Part shown: piece by piece, positions 45,327 to 58,300 of the stretch
Numbering within the stretch: position 1 is the first letter of the stretch
Layout: each line of letters starts with the position of its first letter
Source: Rhizophagus irregularis
Lineage: Eukaryota; Glomeromycota; Glomeromycetes; Glomerales; Glomeraceae
DNA length: 64,000 bases
Assembly: GCF_026210795.1 (NCBI RefSeq)
Contig: NC_089432.1
Location: 2,604,001 to 2,668,000 of the forward strand
Direction: 5' to 3'
Program-made: the position numbers and the translations under genes
The notes under the pieces: model-generated
Database searches by the model: none
The model's input: the letters and a program-made list of their open reading frames with translations, nothing else
Told to the model about the DNA's origin: nothing

Positions 45327-46743
45327 TTAATATCTTTTCTTATCTTCAGTACTTAAATCAGAATAATTACAGAATAAAACATCTTCAGGCCATCCTATTA
45401 TAGTATATTTAGTTTGGTTATACCAATTTTTATAGGGTATTCTTTCTTTTGTTATCAAATCTATAATTAATTAAGTATAATTATTATTAACTTTCCATTA
45501 TATTTAAAATTATAATTATTACTTACTAAATTTCTCTTGTAAATATTTTCTAACTTTATCACGTGCATTCTTACTATTTGGACATTCTTTATCAATAATA
45601 GATAATTGATCATCTGCACTTTCTATCATAGTTATATCCTCTATATCTTTTTGAAATGTAACTTGTTTAATAATTTCATTTTTAGCTGATACAGAATAAT
45701 ATAAAAAGTTAGTTAATTTTTATAACATTTGTATAAAATAATATTATTATACCTGATTTTTTTAAACAAGAAAAATGATAAAAACTGTTATGAATTTCGT
45801 CTAGTTTTAAGCAGGACTTGTAAAATTCTTCACCAACTGGAGTTCCAAAATAAGAGATGTTCAATTCTTTGCTTAAAGGAATCACAAGTGTCAAAAATTC
45901 TACATCACAGGTAATTTGTAAAGTTCGATACTAGAAATCAAGCATTTAATAATTAATTATATAGAATTTTATATTTTAACTGATAATCTAATAATATATA
46001 TACATACCAATTTTCTAATTTCACAAATTTGTTTATTTAATTCAGCTTTGCGAAGTCTTATACTTTCTATTAATTTTGGTTCTTTATTGAATCTATTTTC
46101 AGATAATTCTTCAGCTCTGTTTTTAAAAGAATTCAATTGTTCTTTATTAAGCAATGCATATTCTTCAGCACATTGTTTTTGAGCTCCTGGAGTAGTAACT
46201 TTAATTTCTAGTAAATATATAATTCTTTTAATAAGTAAATATTTTATGATAAATTAAACCAATAATATTTATAGAACATACTATTTTTTTTGAACCATTC
46301 AGTTTGAAATGTATTCCATGAACTAATACTGCGAGTCTTTTTTGGTGCTGGTTCTCGATTATCTTTCATGATACTCTATAATTTATAAAAAATTTGGTCA
46401 AATCAAAATAAATTATTCTTTGAATTGTATTCAAAATTTTTAACCTTTATAAATGCTAGCTCAAGTTGGCATTCATCAGATAACATTTGGATTTCTGCAT
46501 CATGTTTTTGTTGTAAAGCAATAATCTTTTCATATTTTTCCTGTGTAAGACCTAAATTAAATTAATTAACTTAAATATAAACTGAAAGTATAAAGTATTT
46601 TAATATTTAAAACATTATATTGTAATTACCATCGCCTTTTTCTTTGAAAAGTTGATCACTAAAAGAATCAGATATGAGATATTAATACAAGGTAAATAAT
46701 TTTTAAACAGTATATCAAAAAAACTTTACGTTGAAATATCCAT
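45327..46743 (-). CDS. Unrecognised 8-exon gene carried by the KDZ element (304 aa)
   Basis: Exons on the minus strand: 46743-46730, 46658-46630, 46551-46445, 46375-46282, 46207-46008, 45930-45753, 45685-45527 and 45460-45327. All introns are GT-AG and 305 codons stay open to the TAA, strong evidence of a real gene despite tiny exons. Residues 15-50 form a likely coiled coil (QEKYEKIIALQQKHDAEIQ). A basic PAPKKTR stretch could be a nuclear signal, followed by SWNTFQTEWFKKN and a charged helical region to about 145. A hydrophobic middle (EFLTLVIPLSKELN) leads to an acidic linker and a C-terminal PYKNW..GWPEDVLF motif. I recall similar GWP-type ends in fungal hypothetical proteins but cannot name the family. 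Its place inside the element, divergent from the transposase, suggests an accessory or DNA-recognition factor. Confidence 0.8.
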
Positions 46744-46999
46744 TATGAGATGGGTGTAAAGAGATTAAATGATCAAAAAGATGAAAAGATTGTGATGAAA
46801 AAAGCATGAAAATGTTATTTTAATTGGCTGTCAGCTATTTTGATCAAGAATTATGATTGGCTAATAATCACCTGAAACAAACAAACAATCATTTGTACAA
46901 TAAATAATGAAAAAAATATGATTCAAAGTTTTGGTGACATACTTTTAATTACTAACTTATCAAATTGCTTCTCTTTACTGAATTTTTAGAAAGCTTACT
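46744..46999. promoter_or_regulatory. 5' flank of the 304-aa gene
   Basis: Contains ATTGGCTG and GATTGGCTAAT (CCAAT-box words, 46833-46866). No repeat like the ACGCGT array of the other accessory gene. Confidence 0.35.
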
Positions 47000-47845
47000 T
47001 ATTCACTGTTAGGGTATTTAACTCATTACCATTTCTAATATTTTCTCATTTTATTTTTTTAATAATTTTACTATTTTCTGAATTTTTTTGTTTTTATTAT
47101 TTATACTTAACTCCTCTGTTTCTCTATCACTTCTTTTATCCTTCTCTAATCAAGAATCTCCTTATCTTTTAATCCAATTTACCTATGCTTTGAGACTTCT
47201 CAGAACTTACTACTTCTTGACATCTCATTTTCCAAATTTTTTCATATATATACGTCAAATATAAGTCACAACATATCTTCAACATCTTTGAATCATCTAC
47301 TTTACAATGTTTATATTGCCAAATCTTGATGTTAGAAAGTCCACGCATTATCTCATATAGTAAATTCTTAATGTAAATAATCTTGATTTAACATTACTAT
47401 GTTGTAAAGCTTTTCTCTTTCTTTATTATCTTCTGTAATTACATTGACTGCATCTATCCATAAATTAATAGAAGAATCTTGTTACAATGCTACTATATAG
47501 TAGTATGATCCCATGTTTCTGTTTCTTCATTACATCTTATACATTTCTCTGAAGAAGTTCCAAAAACTTTCCTTTGATATAATATTTCATATGTTGGCAA
47601 TGTTTAAAGAAACTTTTTGATCCTAAAAGCTCTAATTTGAGTATCCATCGCATTAGTTGATGATTTTGATACACTTGTTTCATTACGAATTATCATAAAC
47701 AAAATTGGCCAATTGATGTTAACTTATATTAGTTACAAATAGCTGTTCTAATTATTTTAATAACATAATTTCTTTCTTATTGTTAAGACTACTAAGGTCT
47801 TTGGCCCATTTCTATAACAACCTTCCATATTTTATTTTTTAAAAA
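47000..47845 (-). pseudogene. Decayed LINE C-terminus (outer copy)
   Basis: Minus-strand pieces read LPTYEILYQRKVFGTSSEKC, CIRCNEETETWDH (CxxC zinc motif near 47510-47550) and upstream fragments in other frames. It is a diverged relative of the LINE that follows; many stops. Confidence 0.55.
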
Positions 47846-47849
47846 AAAA

Positions 47850-50800
47850 TTTGCACTGCATTTCTTTATTAAACAATACCATAGATATACATATTAACGT
47901 CAGAAATACCTAGAGGCATGTGAAAAAGCACATGACCCTATAGCAAACCAGTCTATTTAAATACAAAGAGCATATATAATTATATATACCTGAGCGTGCA
48001 AAAAGAACTAACAACAATATATAATCGATGTCACTCAACCCAAAAGAAACAATACAAAATAAAAAAAGAAAAACAAAAAACTTTCACACATAACATATAT
48101 AAAAACTCTAGACCTAACAGAAAACTAAAATTTAACTAAAGTAAGATTACAAGTAACTTCCATTATACGGAAATGTGTTTAAAACCAAACGAAACTTTCA
48201 TTAGTGACCACTCGCCCAGAATTATCACACCTCTTTTCCAACTTCCATCACCTATAATCCACTTATCCCTTTTTTTTATTTTTTTAATTTTAATAATGCA
48301 TTTATTATCAATTACAAAAAGATTACATAAAAAAATTTTTAAAACACTAAAAAATAATTAAAAATTTTAATTATCTTCTATAACTAAAAGCATTTTATAC
48401 TAAAAAATTTTTTTATACTAATTTATTTTAATACCCCCATGATTTCGTAATTGATATACCTTCCATTATTTCTAATATTGTTTTCTATATTTTTTCTTTA
48501 TCTTTTTCTATATTATCTGCTGTTTTGTATTTTTTCTCGCTTTACCTCCTCCTTTTGCTCTTTTGATCTTTTTTACGTTTCTTTTTCTCACCTTTCTTTA
48601 AATCCTTCTTTTCTTCTATCGCCACTACATCTTTACATCTTTTATCCCATATTTTCAATCTTATATTCTCATAACAAAAACACCACAATTCTTCTATAAT
48701 CATATTGTATTCTTTTTCTTCAAAATAAGATTGAAATTGTTATTATATAATCCTCTAAGCATCTCCCATTCTCTACTAAAACCTAATAAAATTCTTGTAG
48801 GCTTTTCTAATACTTGAACAAAATCCTATTAATATCTCATAATATTGTCGAATCATCAATCTTTTTTTCATCCTCCAACTTTTTATCGAATTCTCTATAA
48901 TTTCTCTTACAGAAAATTCATTACACTCACATTTCCATTAATTATACCAATCTTCTTCTTCCTTATTGCATCTTGGGCAGGTATCATTATCAATCCAAAT
49001 ATTTTCCTTTTAAAAAGTACACTATATGTTAGTAATTCTTTTATCCAATTTTTAATTTTATACGCTCTTTCTTTTGTGTCCTCTTGCGCACATTGCCAAA
49101 ATGTAAATTTGTTCCATTGCTTATAAATTTTAAAGACTTTACCCAATCGAATTTATTTCTGTAATTATAGGAAAATAAATCTTCAATCTTTTTACTATTT
49201 AAAATTTCGTTCTTCCATATCACTTCTGAAACTTTCTTTCGCCATCCCCTTAAATCTCCTAAAATCAAATTATATTTCCAATATAAATTGAATTCGTTGG
49301 TCACTAATCCCCCTTCATTAAAGTCTATCATATATGTTTCATTTTTGCTTTCTTTCATTTGCAATAGAATTTATCCATTTCTTCTTTACATATTTTTATA
49401 TCGTTCGCCTCCTTCTCCGTACACGAAATCGTTCTTATATTCATTTGCGATCAAAACTTTTCTATTACCAATAACTCCATATTGTATTCATTATCTAACC
49501 TTCGTCTTGTACTTAAATTTTCTATAATTCTTTGATAATTCACAAAATTTCCCATCTAAACCTAAAATTAATTCGCTATTACTATTTAATAAAATGATAC
49601 CTATTATCAAACATCTTAATAAAATTTTGTATTCATTCTCAAACAATACTTTAAATTTTCTGTTAAAATTAATCTCATTCTTTGTAACGAATTCTTCATG
49701 TCTTATCTTCCACATTACTAAATATTCAATCGATTTTTTCCCATTTTCCTTAACTTTACTTTTTAGTTTCATAACCTCTATCATTAAAAAATTTACCTTC
49801 CTCCTAAAACTAAAATCGTCTTTCTCTAAAATACTATTCTTTAAAATTCTATCAGATTTTTATTTGTATTAACCAAATTATCTATCATCTCAATTCTTGT
49901 ATTAAATCTTTATTCTTTTTATTCTTCTCTTAAATATTTTTCCACCAGATCATTTATTTTTAATATTTCGGAATGTCTCATAAGGTTTGATATTCCAACC
50001 TTCGTTCCGTTTTCTAATAATCCTACTTTCTTCATTTTAAATAAATTAAACATTCAATTTTACTCTCTTTATTCATATTTTTTTTTACCTATATTCTTTT
50101 TACAACCCTTACATTTAATTAAAGTAGGTGAATCATCTATATTTATATTCTCATTTATCATGATCCAATGTATCCCTATCCTCTTATAATTTTTATTTCT
50201 TGATTTTTTCCTATCTTCTCCAAAGATAGGAAATCCTTTTTCATCATTCCATGTTATTAAATTATTTCTTGACACTTTCTCATTTTCATCAAAAATTTTC
50301 ATATGAATATTATTTCTATCAAAATTTTTATTTTTATATTAAATTTCTCATCTCTTTATTTTCTCTCACTTCGTTTTCTACAATCTTAAACCAATTAGGT
50401 ATTTTACCTCTAAAACTCAAATCATTTCCTATAAAACATGTTTCCACTTCATTATTCTAAATTGATTTGCTTCCAATAATTGTTCTAAAAAGAGAATTTC
50501 TTTCTTTCTTCGTGATAATGCACTTCTTTAAATTTCTGAATCAGGTAATAGATCTATTATCTCTATATTACCACCTTTAATCTTATGCCCTGCATTTTCG
50601 TCTAAAATCTCATGATTGCATAAACTCATGTTTCTGATTTCAACAAGTTAATTGCATCGTTAATCTAACAATTGCGTCCTTTTATTGCTTTACCATTTAT
50701 ATCTCCTATGCACACTGCGGTCCACAATCTCATTTATTCTTGCATTATCTTGATTTTAAATAAAGTACTCAATTTTTCATTACCATTTGCTAAATAAATA

Positions 50801-51190
50801 ACATTCTTACTTAAACTTTCAAGTTGCAGATCGTAAATATTTTTTAACCCATAAAATCTTTCTCATATAAAATCATTTTTTAAAGCTTTCATAATTTGTC
50901 CCCATCAAAATTTTTCCTTCGTTAGAATTTTACTTAGTCATTTACCAGAATTTTCAAAAATAATTTTCTCGCTGTCTCTATTAAAGTAATTGGTTGTATC
51001 AATTTCAAATCTTGATTCCAGTCGGATAAATTAGACCTTTTTTCCATTCTCCTAAAATTACTCCACACTCCATACCCTCATTAATTATTCCTAACAAAAA
51101 CCTTTTGTTAAATTTTTACAATATTTCCAATAGTCATATGGAATCCCACATTCCCACTAATATCTGGAGCTTTATTATTTTTTGCGTGCT
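47850..51190 (-). mobile_element. 5'-truncated, decayed non-LTR retrotransposon (LINE)
   Basis: Minus strand from about 51190 (5') to the A-run tail near 47850 (3'). Near 51000-51060 it reads EWKKGLIYP, then in another frame DLKLIQPITLIETARKLFLK, the classic reverse-transcriptase block of this family. Downstream pieces are LITWNDEKGFPIFGE and KCKGCKK (50302-50069), WKNEILNSKKIEDLFSY and WVKSLKFISNGTNLHFG (49364-49041), then CPRCNKEEEDW near 48960. The 3' tail AATAAAGAAATGCAGTGCA equals that at 8985-9012. The catalytic YADD-type region is not readable and stops are frequent, so it is dead. Plus-strand frames over 48170-50460 are shadows. Confidence 0.75.
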
Positions 51191-51740
51191 GGCATCTCTA
51201 TAAAAAAAATAAGAAATTTCAGAAACATTTCTTTAAAACAATTAAATTAAAGAAAAAGCTCTATCTCCTATAAGTGTCTACCTTCTTTGTTTAATGGCAC
51301 CCTTTGAAAAACTTTAAATTTATATTTCATTTATACAGTATTCTCTATTGTCTCATGTTTTATTATACAAGTAAAGATTTTGATTATCTCAAATTTAGCT
51401 ATAATAAATGATGGTACTGGATTATATTATAAATAGTTGATAGAAGCCAGGTGTAGAGTACTGAAATATTTGCAAAGAAATCTTAAAATAAAATTGGAAT
51501 TTTAACAATTTAATTAGCGTTAATTAGGATAATCATTAAAAGCCGAAACCAAATTTACTTTTATACCATGTGAAATCAGACAATCAATACAAAATATGAC
51601 GTAATAAAAGTTATTGGAAAAATCGAAAAATCAGAATTTTTTTATTTGATTATAATAAATATAAAAATAATTATTAAAAGTTTAATATTCAGTTTCATAA
51701 TAAATATATAATATTTATATAACAACTTAATTAAAATTAA
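51191..51740. other. AT-rich stretch inside the KDZ element
   Basis: No gene seen. May hold more 5' LINE sequence (KPxYDYWKYCKN-like piece at the border) but not readable. Confidence 0.35.
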
Positions 51741-52006
51741 CATCATGGCAGATTTATGAAATACCCCAAAATTTGTCTGTCATGTCAAATTAATTATATG
51801 TTTGATCACCAAATTTCTATTTAAGTCCCAAATTTATTAGTGAACAGTCAAAAATGAGCTTTAAAAATTTTTTTTTCCAGTGTTAAAGGCGCATCATTAT
51901 TTGACATTTTTTTAGGAAAAATTTCTGTAAGTCAATTTTAATTCCCAAGGGCGCAGCAGGACTTTTTCCAAATTTCATAAATCTTTATAAATCTGCTGCA
52001 ATGATG
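51741..52006. mobile_element. CATCAT-ended MITE, copy 2
   Basis: Same orientation and sequence as 44256-44588 with internal deletions and a duplicated CATAAATCTTTATAAATCTGC end. Both copies lie inside the KDZ element, 7.5 kb apart. Confidence 0.7.
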
Positions 52007-52429
52007 ATAATCAGTAATATTTATTTCTTGAAAAAATAATCGCAAATGAAGTTAAATTTTTTCGCCTAATATGAAGAATTTTATGCCACAATAAATTTGC
52101 ATCATTTTTGTGATTGATTTAATATATAAATTTGCACAAGAAAATAATTTTTACACAAAAACCCTATAACTATCTTTTTTTATTTAGTAATCATTAATTT
52201 AAATTTGATTGATGATATATTACATTTTATTTTCAATTGACCGTTTATGATTAAATAATCCTTTGTAATTTAAATTGTATTATAGTTACTAATTAAAAAA
52301 AATTCAAATAAAATGTATAGATTTTTTTTTATTATTTTAGCCCCCATTTGATCGGAGTACAAACTATAAATAAGTTTTCTATAATTTTTAACAGGTAATT
52401 AAAGTAATTATTCTATTTTGAGTTACAAT

Positions 52430-52740
52430 CTAAAAATAGTATAGAAAACATTTCAAACATTTTCCCATTACGCGTTTAATTCTAAAAATAGTATAGAAAA
52501 CATTTCAAACATTTTCCCATTACGCGTTTGATTCTAAAAATAGTATTGAAAACATTTTAAACATTTTTCCATTACGCGTTTAATTCTAAAAATAGTAAAA
52601 CATTTTCCCATTACGCGTTTAAGTCATTTAATTCTATAAATAGTATAGAAAACATTTCAAACATTTTCCATTACGCGTTTAATTCTAAAAATAGTAAAAC
52701 ATTTTACCATTACGCGTTTAATTCTAAAAATAATTAATTA
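52430..52740 (+). promoter_or_regulatory. Array of six ACGCGT boxes upstream of the 555-aa gene
   Basis: Six tandem units of 38-60 bp, TCTAAAAATAGTATAG.., CATTTTCCCATT, ACGCGTTTAATT. ACGCGT stands at 52470, 52522, 52574, 52613, 52673 and 52712, about 100-350 bp before the ATG at 52820. ACGCGT is the MluI cell-cycle box bound by MBF (Mbp1/Swi6) in yeasts. Whether this fungus uses it so is inference. Confidence 0.7.
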
Positions 52741-52819
52741 CAAATGTACTAGAATAAAATAACATAAACAATCCCTATTTTTCTTTTTTTTAACGTTTAC
52801 GAAATTTTAAACTTTTACA

Positions 52820-54810
52820 ATGTCAAATAATATAAAGGTAAATTGTACTTTTAGTTATTATAGTTAAATAAAATTATTTATAATGTATTTAATATGTTTA
52901 TTTATTTAACTTTAAGGACAATAAAGTTTCATTATCATTATCTGATAATGACAATATAAAAATTTCAGAAGCTTTATCTTTTATTCGTAATAAACTTCAA
53001 GGCCGCCTTAAAAACATTTCTGTCATCAACGATCGTACAGCTGTCGTCATATATGGAAAACATAAAGATAGATTGATGATCGATTTGAAGGATAATAATT
53101 ATTATGAAAATTTAGAAGTAAGATTATTAAAATTAAATTCTTTTTTTTCTCTATAATTTATATTTATATTTTTATATGCATATTAGGAAAAACTCGAAGC
53201 ACTTAAAGCTGAAAATAATAATTTGCTGGTAAATAGTGTTATATATAATACAAATGTGTTTTAATTTTAAAATTTACATTTTATTAAAATTTTATTTAAT
53301 ATATTAAAATTTACTTTAGTCTGAATTGAAGAAGTTTGAAACCCTGGCGCGTTTTGATGGATCATTTTCAACAGTCGTATCATCAGATAATGATAATAAC
53401 GAAACTAGTCTAGTTGATAACATATCTACAACTTCTACTGCATCTAATAATTTGCCATCAATGTCATCCCCGTCTATATCAACTTCTTCTAAACCTTTTA
53501 AATTAGAAGATTATATTACAGTTTTAAATAATGATTTAAATACCGTTAATCAATCAATTGAAGATGATTCTGATGAAATTTGGGAGAAATTAAATTCCAG
53601 ATGCCACAAAAAATTTGGATATAATAACGAAATCAAACAACCTACAAGAGAGGATATAAAATGGGGGGCTGATATTCTACCTATTTATGCAGAATGGAAA
53701 AAACTAAAAGATTTTAAATGTTTAATAGAAAAATGGATCGCTAAAATCAACGAATATATGCAGAAAAATGATATGTTATCGTCGTCCCCAACTTTAATTT
53801 CATCTTCATCTTCGTTCTCAACATTAATTCAACCATCACCATCTTCAACATCAGTTCCATTATCATTTGTCTCTTTAATTAAAGGAAAGAAAGTAAGAGA
53901 TAATGTAAATGAAAGCATAGAAGTTGTAAAAATTAATGTAGATAATAAAAATGAAGTGGACGAAGATGTAGAAATTATGGAGATTGATGTAGAAAATGAC
54001 GATATACAAAATGAAGAAACTGAAGGTATTTCTGTTTTTTATTGAACTAATAAATATAATTATTATTAATTTATATTTATATAATCTATTATATTTCTTA
54101 AATCAATAGATAAAGCAAAAAAAAACCTTGAAGCTAAAGAATTAAAAGAGAAGAAATTCAAAAAATTTGGTGAAAAACTCCGAAAACTAGTTATGGATGA
54201 TCTTCAATCAAATACTCATGATTCACCAGTTCAAAAATTGGCAGATAAAGATATGGTTAATGAATCGGATTTACAAAATAATAATTTAACGCACTCCCTT
54301 AATCTTTTAACTGCTGAACCAATTAAGATTATAGATAAAACAAGTGGTATACAAAGAGTCAAGCAGTGGGCCCTCCAAAAGAACCAAATAGAAAAAATTG
54401 GAATAGCGTTCAATGTATTCAAGTTTTATCATAGGATGTCCTTGATTGATATTTATAATGAAATTAATGTTGTGGCAGAATCAAATTTTCCAAATCAGAA
54501 GGGTAAACAAAGGACATTTGTAAAAGAGATTATTTGTATTCAAGAAGGCATTTCAGAACGTTCAGAACGACGTTTTAAAACAAGTGCAATGAGGTTACAA
54601 CATATCGTTAGTGCAGGAATATCCTTTAATCAGATAATTAAAGTAGGAATGCACGTATCTGATTTTGAATCCACCAACCATTTTTATGAAATATTTATGG
54701 AAGCACTTGATATCAATTCAATAGAAAATTTAAATGAAGGAGTACGACCATTGAATACAAAAATTTTATTTGATAAATTGTCAGCATATGAAATAATGGA
54801 ACTAGATTAA
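52820..54810 (+). CDS. Unrecognised 5-exon gene carried by the KDZ element (555 aa)
   Basis: Exons 52820-52837, 52917-53117, 53187-53228, 53320-54025 and 54110-54810, all GT-AG, 556 codons open to the TAA. Residues 7-73 form a compact domain with SEALSFIRNKLQGRLKNIS and VVIYGKHKDRLMIDL. Residues 74-92 are a short coiled coil (EKLEALKAENNNLLSELKK). Then come Ser/Thr-rich low-complexity stretches around a conserved-looking block (EIWEKLNSRCHKKFGYN.., ILPIYAEWKKL), an acidic stretch, a lysine-rich helix and a C-terminal domain with FNVFKFYHRMSLIDIYNEIN and AMRLQHIVSAGISFNQI. No family recognised. It lies between the LINE remains and the transposase, same strand, 537 bp before it, and probably belongs to the element. 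Its promoter carries six ACGCGT boxes. Confidence 0.8.
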
Positions 54811-55347
54811 TGAGTTTTAGCATTTATTAATTTTTAGTTAAATTTGTATTGTTTTTTTTTTTGAAGTAGGGAATTATTATAAAATCTTTACTAAATATTA
54901 TTAAAATTATTGAAATAAAAGATTCTTAAAGTAATAGTTCAGTATAAATTAAAGTTACCGTGCATTGCTTAAAAGGCCCATTTTAGCTTCTATATTTAAT
55001 ACCGACCCAAAATATCATAATATATAGATTTTTTTTATTTTCTTAAATTAAGAATATTAAACCATTAAACCATTACTATAAGTTGAATGAAATCTTTCGT
55101 ACATTAAATTTGTTTAATACAGCAGGATGTATGTATACACCCGATCTAATTAAATGTTTTAAACCTGGTAAATTGATTTATACCTAAGGTATTAGGCAGT
55201 GTTATAAGGTACTTATGGTAATATCTGCTAATCTGCTTTTATTTTATAAATAGATTTGATCTGCAGCAAGTAGTCTAATTGGCTAATTTAGTTTGATCAA
55301 TCCCGAAAAATTTTTTTTTGTAAATTTATTCTTTTTACATATTTAAT
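54811..55347 (+). promoter_or_regulatory. Intergenic region before the KDZ transposase
   Basis: AT-rich with CTAATTGGCTAATTTAG (CCAAT-type word) near 55274-55290. No coding frame. Likely the terminator of the 555-aa gene and the promoter of the transposase. Confidence 0.35.
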
Positions 55348-58300
55348 ATGAATAAAGGAAATTTGAATAAAAAAGGTATTTATATTATTGTTATTAAAGA
55401 AATATATTTAAATTGTTACTTAATATCTTTTATTTTTAGGTAAAATTAGTTACAGGCCTTATTTAGTTTCTTCAAATAAAAAAAATGCAAAAAAAGTAGT
55501 TATTAATCGATATGCAAAAGGAAGTAACAAATATCGAGCCAAAAATTTATCTGAAAATATATATAAATCTACTGAAATAGTGGATGAAGATAGAAACAAT
55601 GATGAATGGATAGATATTGATATTATAAAAGAAGATGAAAACTATAGTTCTGCTAAAAATACATATAAAAATGCTCAAAAAAATTTGTCCGAAAATTGGA
55701 GAAAAATCTCACCAAAATTATTTGACATTATGATAGAAAATAATGCAATTAATAAGGACTCCAAATGCTTCAAATGTAATTCACCTGCCATTTGTTATTG
55801 TTTAGATTGTGGTCTTAATACTTATTTGTGTTTAGAGTGTAATACTTTATATCATAAGGATATAAATTTATTTCATAGAAAAGTTTTTATAAGTAATATT
55901 TTTGATAAAGAAGAAATAAAACTACCACAATTATGTACAGGATTTTGTGAGCATGAAATTAAGGAAATATCAATCATTAATTTAAAAGGTAAAGTATAAA
56001 TCTTATTTGTTATACTTTAATAAAATTTTCAATTAAATAAATATTGCATTAAATAGGAATATTTAAAGCAAAATTTCCAACTTGTGAAGGTTTGGTCGAA
56101 ACATTAATCAGGCATAAATTATTTCCTTCCACCCCTATAAATCCACAAGTTGCTTTCTCATTTGAATTATTTGATATTTATCAAGAATTATTACTCGAAG
56201 CACATGTATCATATCTTTCATTTTGTCGAGTATTAGAATCATTATTCTCTGATCAAGATATAACTAGAGTTAAGTTTTTAAAAAATTTCATTATATTAAT
56301 GTTATATAGTTTACTAATATGTTTTTATTATTATTAGAACATATATTATCTTTTTAAATCTGCTTTTCATCAATATTTAGGATTAAAAACTATGATTGAA
56401 AATACTATTAATAAGTTATTTAGTAGTAAATCACAATTTAATTGTCCAGCTTGTCCACAGGTAACTTTATTTTTTGCTTGATTTACTTCCCATTTATATT
56501 TTTAAAAACTTTTTTACATTATATTTTGAATTAATAAACAAATTTAATTATAGCCAGAAGAGAAAAACTCTAAAATTATAATTGCATTGGATGCTAATTT
56601 TCAACTTAAACGAATGAAAAGTGCTGGTTCTAATATTGGTGAAAGAATAATTGAAGAATCATTTATTTTAAACCAAAATAAATATGATGAATGGGTACAA
56701 AATTCGATTAATTTAAGTTCATTAAATACATTAAATATAAATAATAATAATGCGGTAAGTATTCTATATATATATTTGTTGTTTATTTAACTTCATTTAT
56801 TATTTTAATTTGTTAATTATTAATTATTTATTATTTCATTAAGCAAATAAATGTATGTGACAGCCATTTTAAAGCGGCTAATCAAACAAAAGCAAACCTT
56901 AAATCCAATTATTTGGACGATACAGGAATATTTGGAAGTACATGTAGGCACGGCATTCCTTTAAAATTTATTAATTTAAAAGGAATTGGGGAAAGGTAAT
57001 TTATATATTATTGTAATATTAACATTTGATATTAACATTAGTTATTCATATTATATAATTACATTTTTATAGATTTTCTTTAGCAGAATATATTTTATCA
57101 GATTTACATAATATGTTTTATGAAGATTCTTCTACATTTATTGTCTTATATGATATTGCATGCAATCTTCATTCACATGTAGAAAAAAGTGAAAGTAGAC
57201 TTTTTCCATTCAAATCTCGATTTAATTGGTGTGTTTCAATATTTCATGCCTATGCACATTCAATGAAATGCCAATTAAATTACCACCCAAGGGCTTGTAA
57301 TTCCATAGGATTAACTGATGGGGAAAGTTTAGAAAGACTGTGGTCATATTTAGGACGCTTTTCTTCTACAACAAGATATATGAGACCACATCATAGATTG
57401 GATATTTTAGAAAAAGGAATTCAGCATATAAGTAGAAAAATGATTAGTAATTTAGGTAATGTTCAATTAAATTTATGATAATTTAAAATATTTATATTTT
57501 AATTTATATTTTTATTTTATATCAGCATGTAACTTAGTTAAAAGGTTTAAAAATGCTTATAAAATAATGAATGTATCAGTAAAAATATTAAAAGAAATGG
57601 AACAAATGCATGGAATTGATGAAAGTAAAATACTTTATTATATTCAGTGCCAGTATGAATCCAATTTTGGTAAATATTATGTATTTTATTATGCTAATTT
57701 TTTAAAAATTAGTTTTAATATATGAGATTTTTAGTTTTTAGGCAACATTTAATTGGAAAAGAGTTGTATTTCTTAAACCTAATGGAATTACATCCATATG
57801 AGTATGTACTAATTTTATTCAAGTAATAATTATTTTAATATTACTAAATACTAATATTATTTTTTTAGGATTGAAATATCAAAAGCTAACTCTGAAAGAC
57901 AGTTGGAATCATTAAAAAGATCTCGCTCATTATATATAAAAAAAGTTGAAAAATGTGAATCAGATTTAGATATACCTGAATCAAAAAGATGGAATCCATT
58001 TAATCCTATATATTCCAAATATTTTCATGATTATTGTGAACGTAATTTGGATTTAATTTCTGATAAGCTTAGAAAATTTCGTAATGAATATATATTTAAA
58101 AATTCACAATTATATAATCAAGACCATATAGGTAATTATATATATTTGTAATCTTAACTTATTTATTAAAATATTATTTAACCATATTTATTTTTATTAG
58201 GTCATAAGTTAACATTAAAAATTAAATCAAGTATTAAAGATATTTCAAAACAAATTGAAATAAACATTTCATATTATGAATATTTCAGATTACTTGCACA

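Noticed and set aside
48173-50460. Several plus-strand frames of 62-93 aa
   Set aside because: They lie antisense to recognisable LINE protein pieces and are phenylalanine/leucine-rich from A-rich codons on the other strand.
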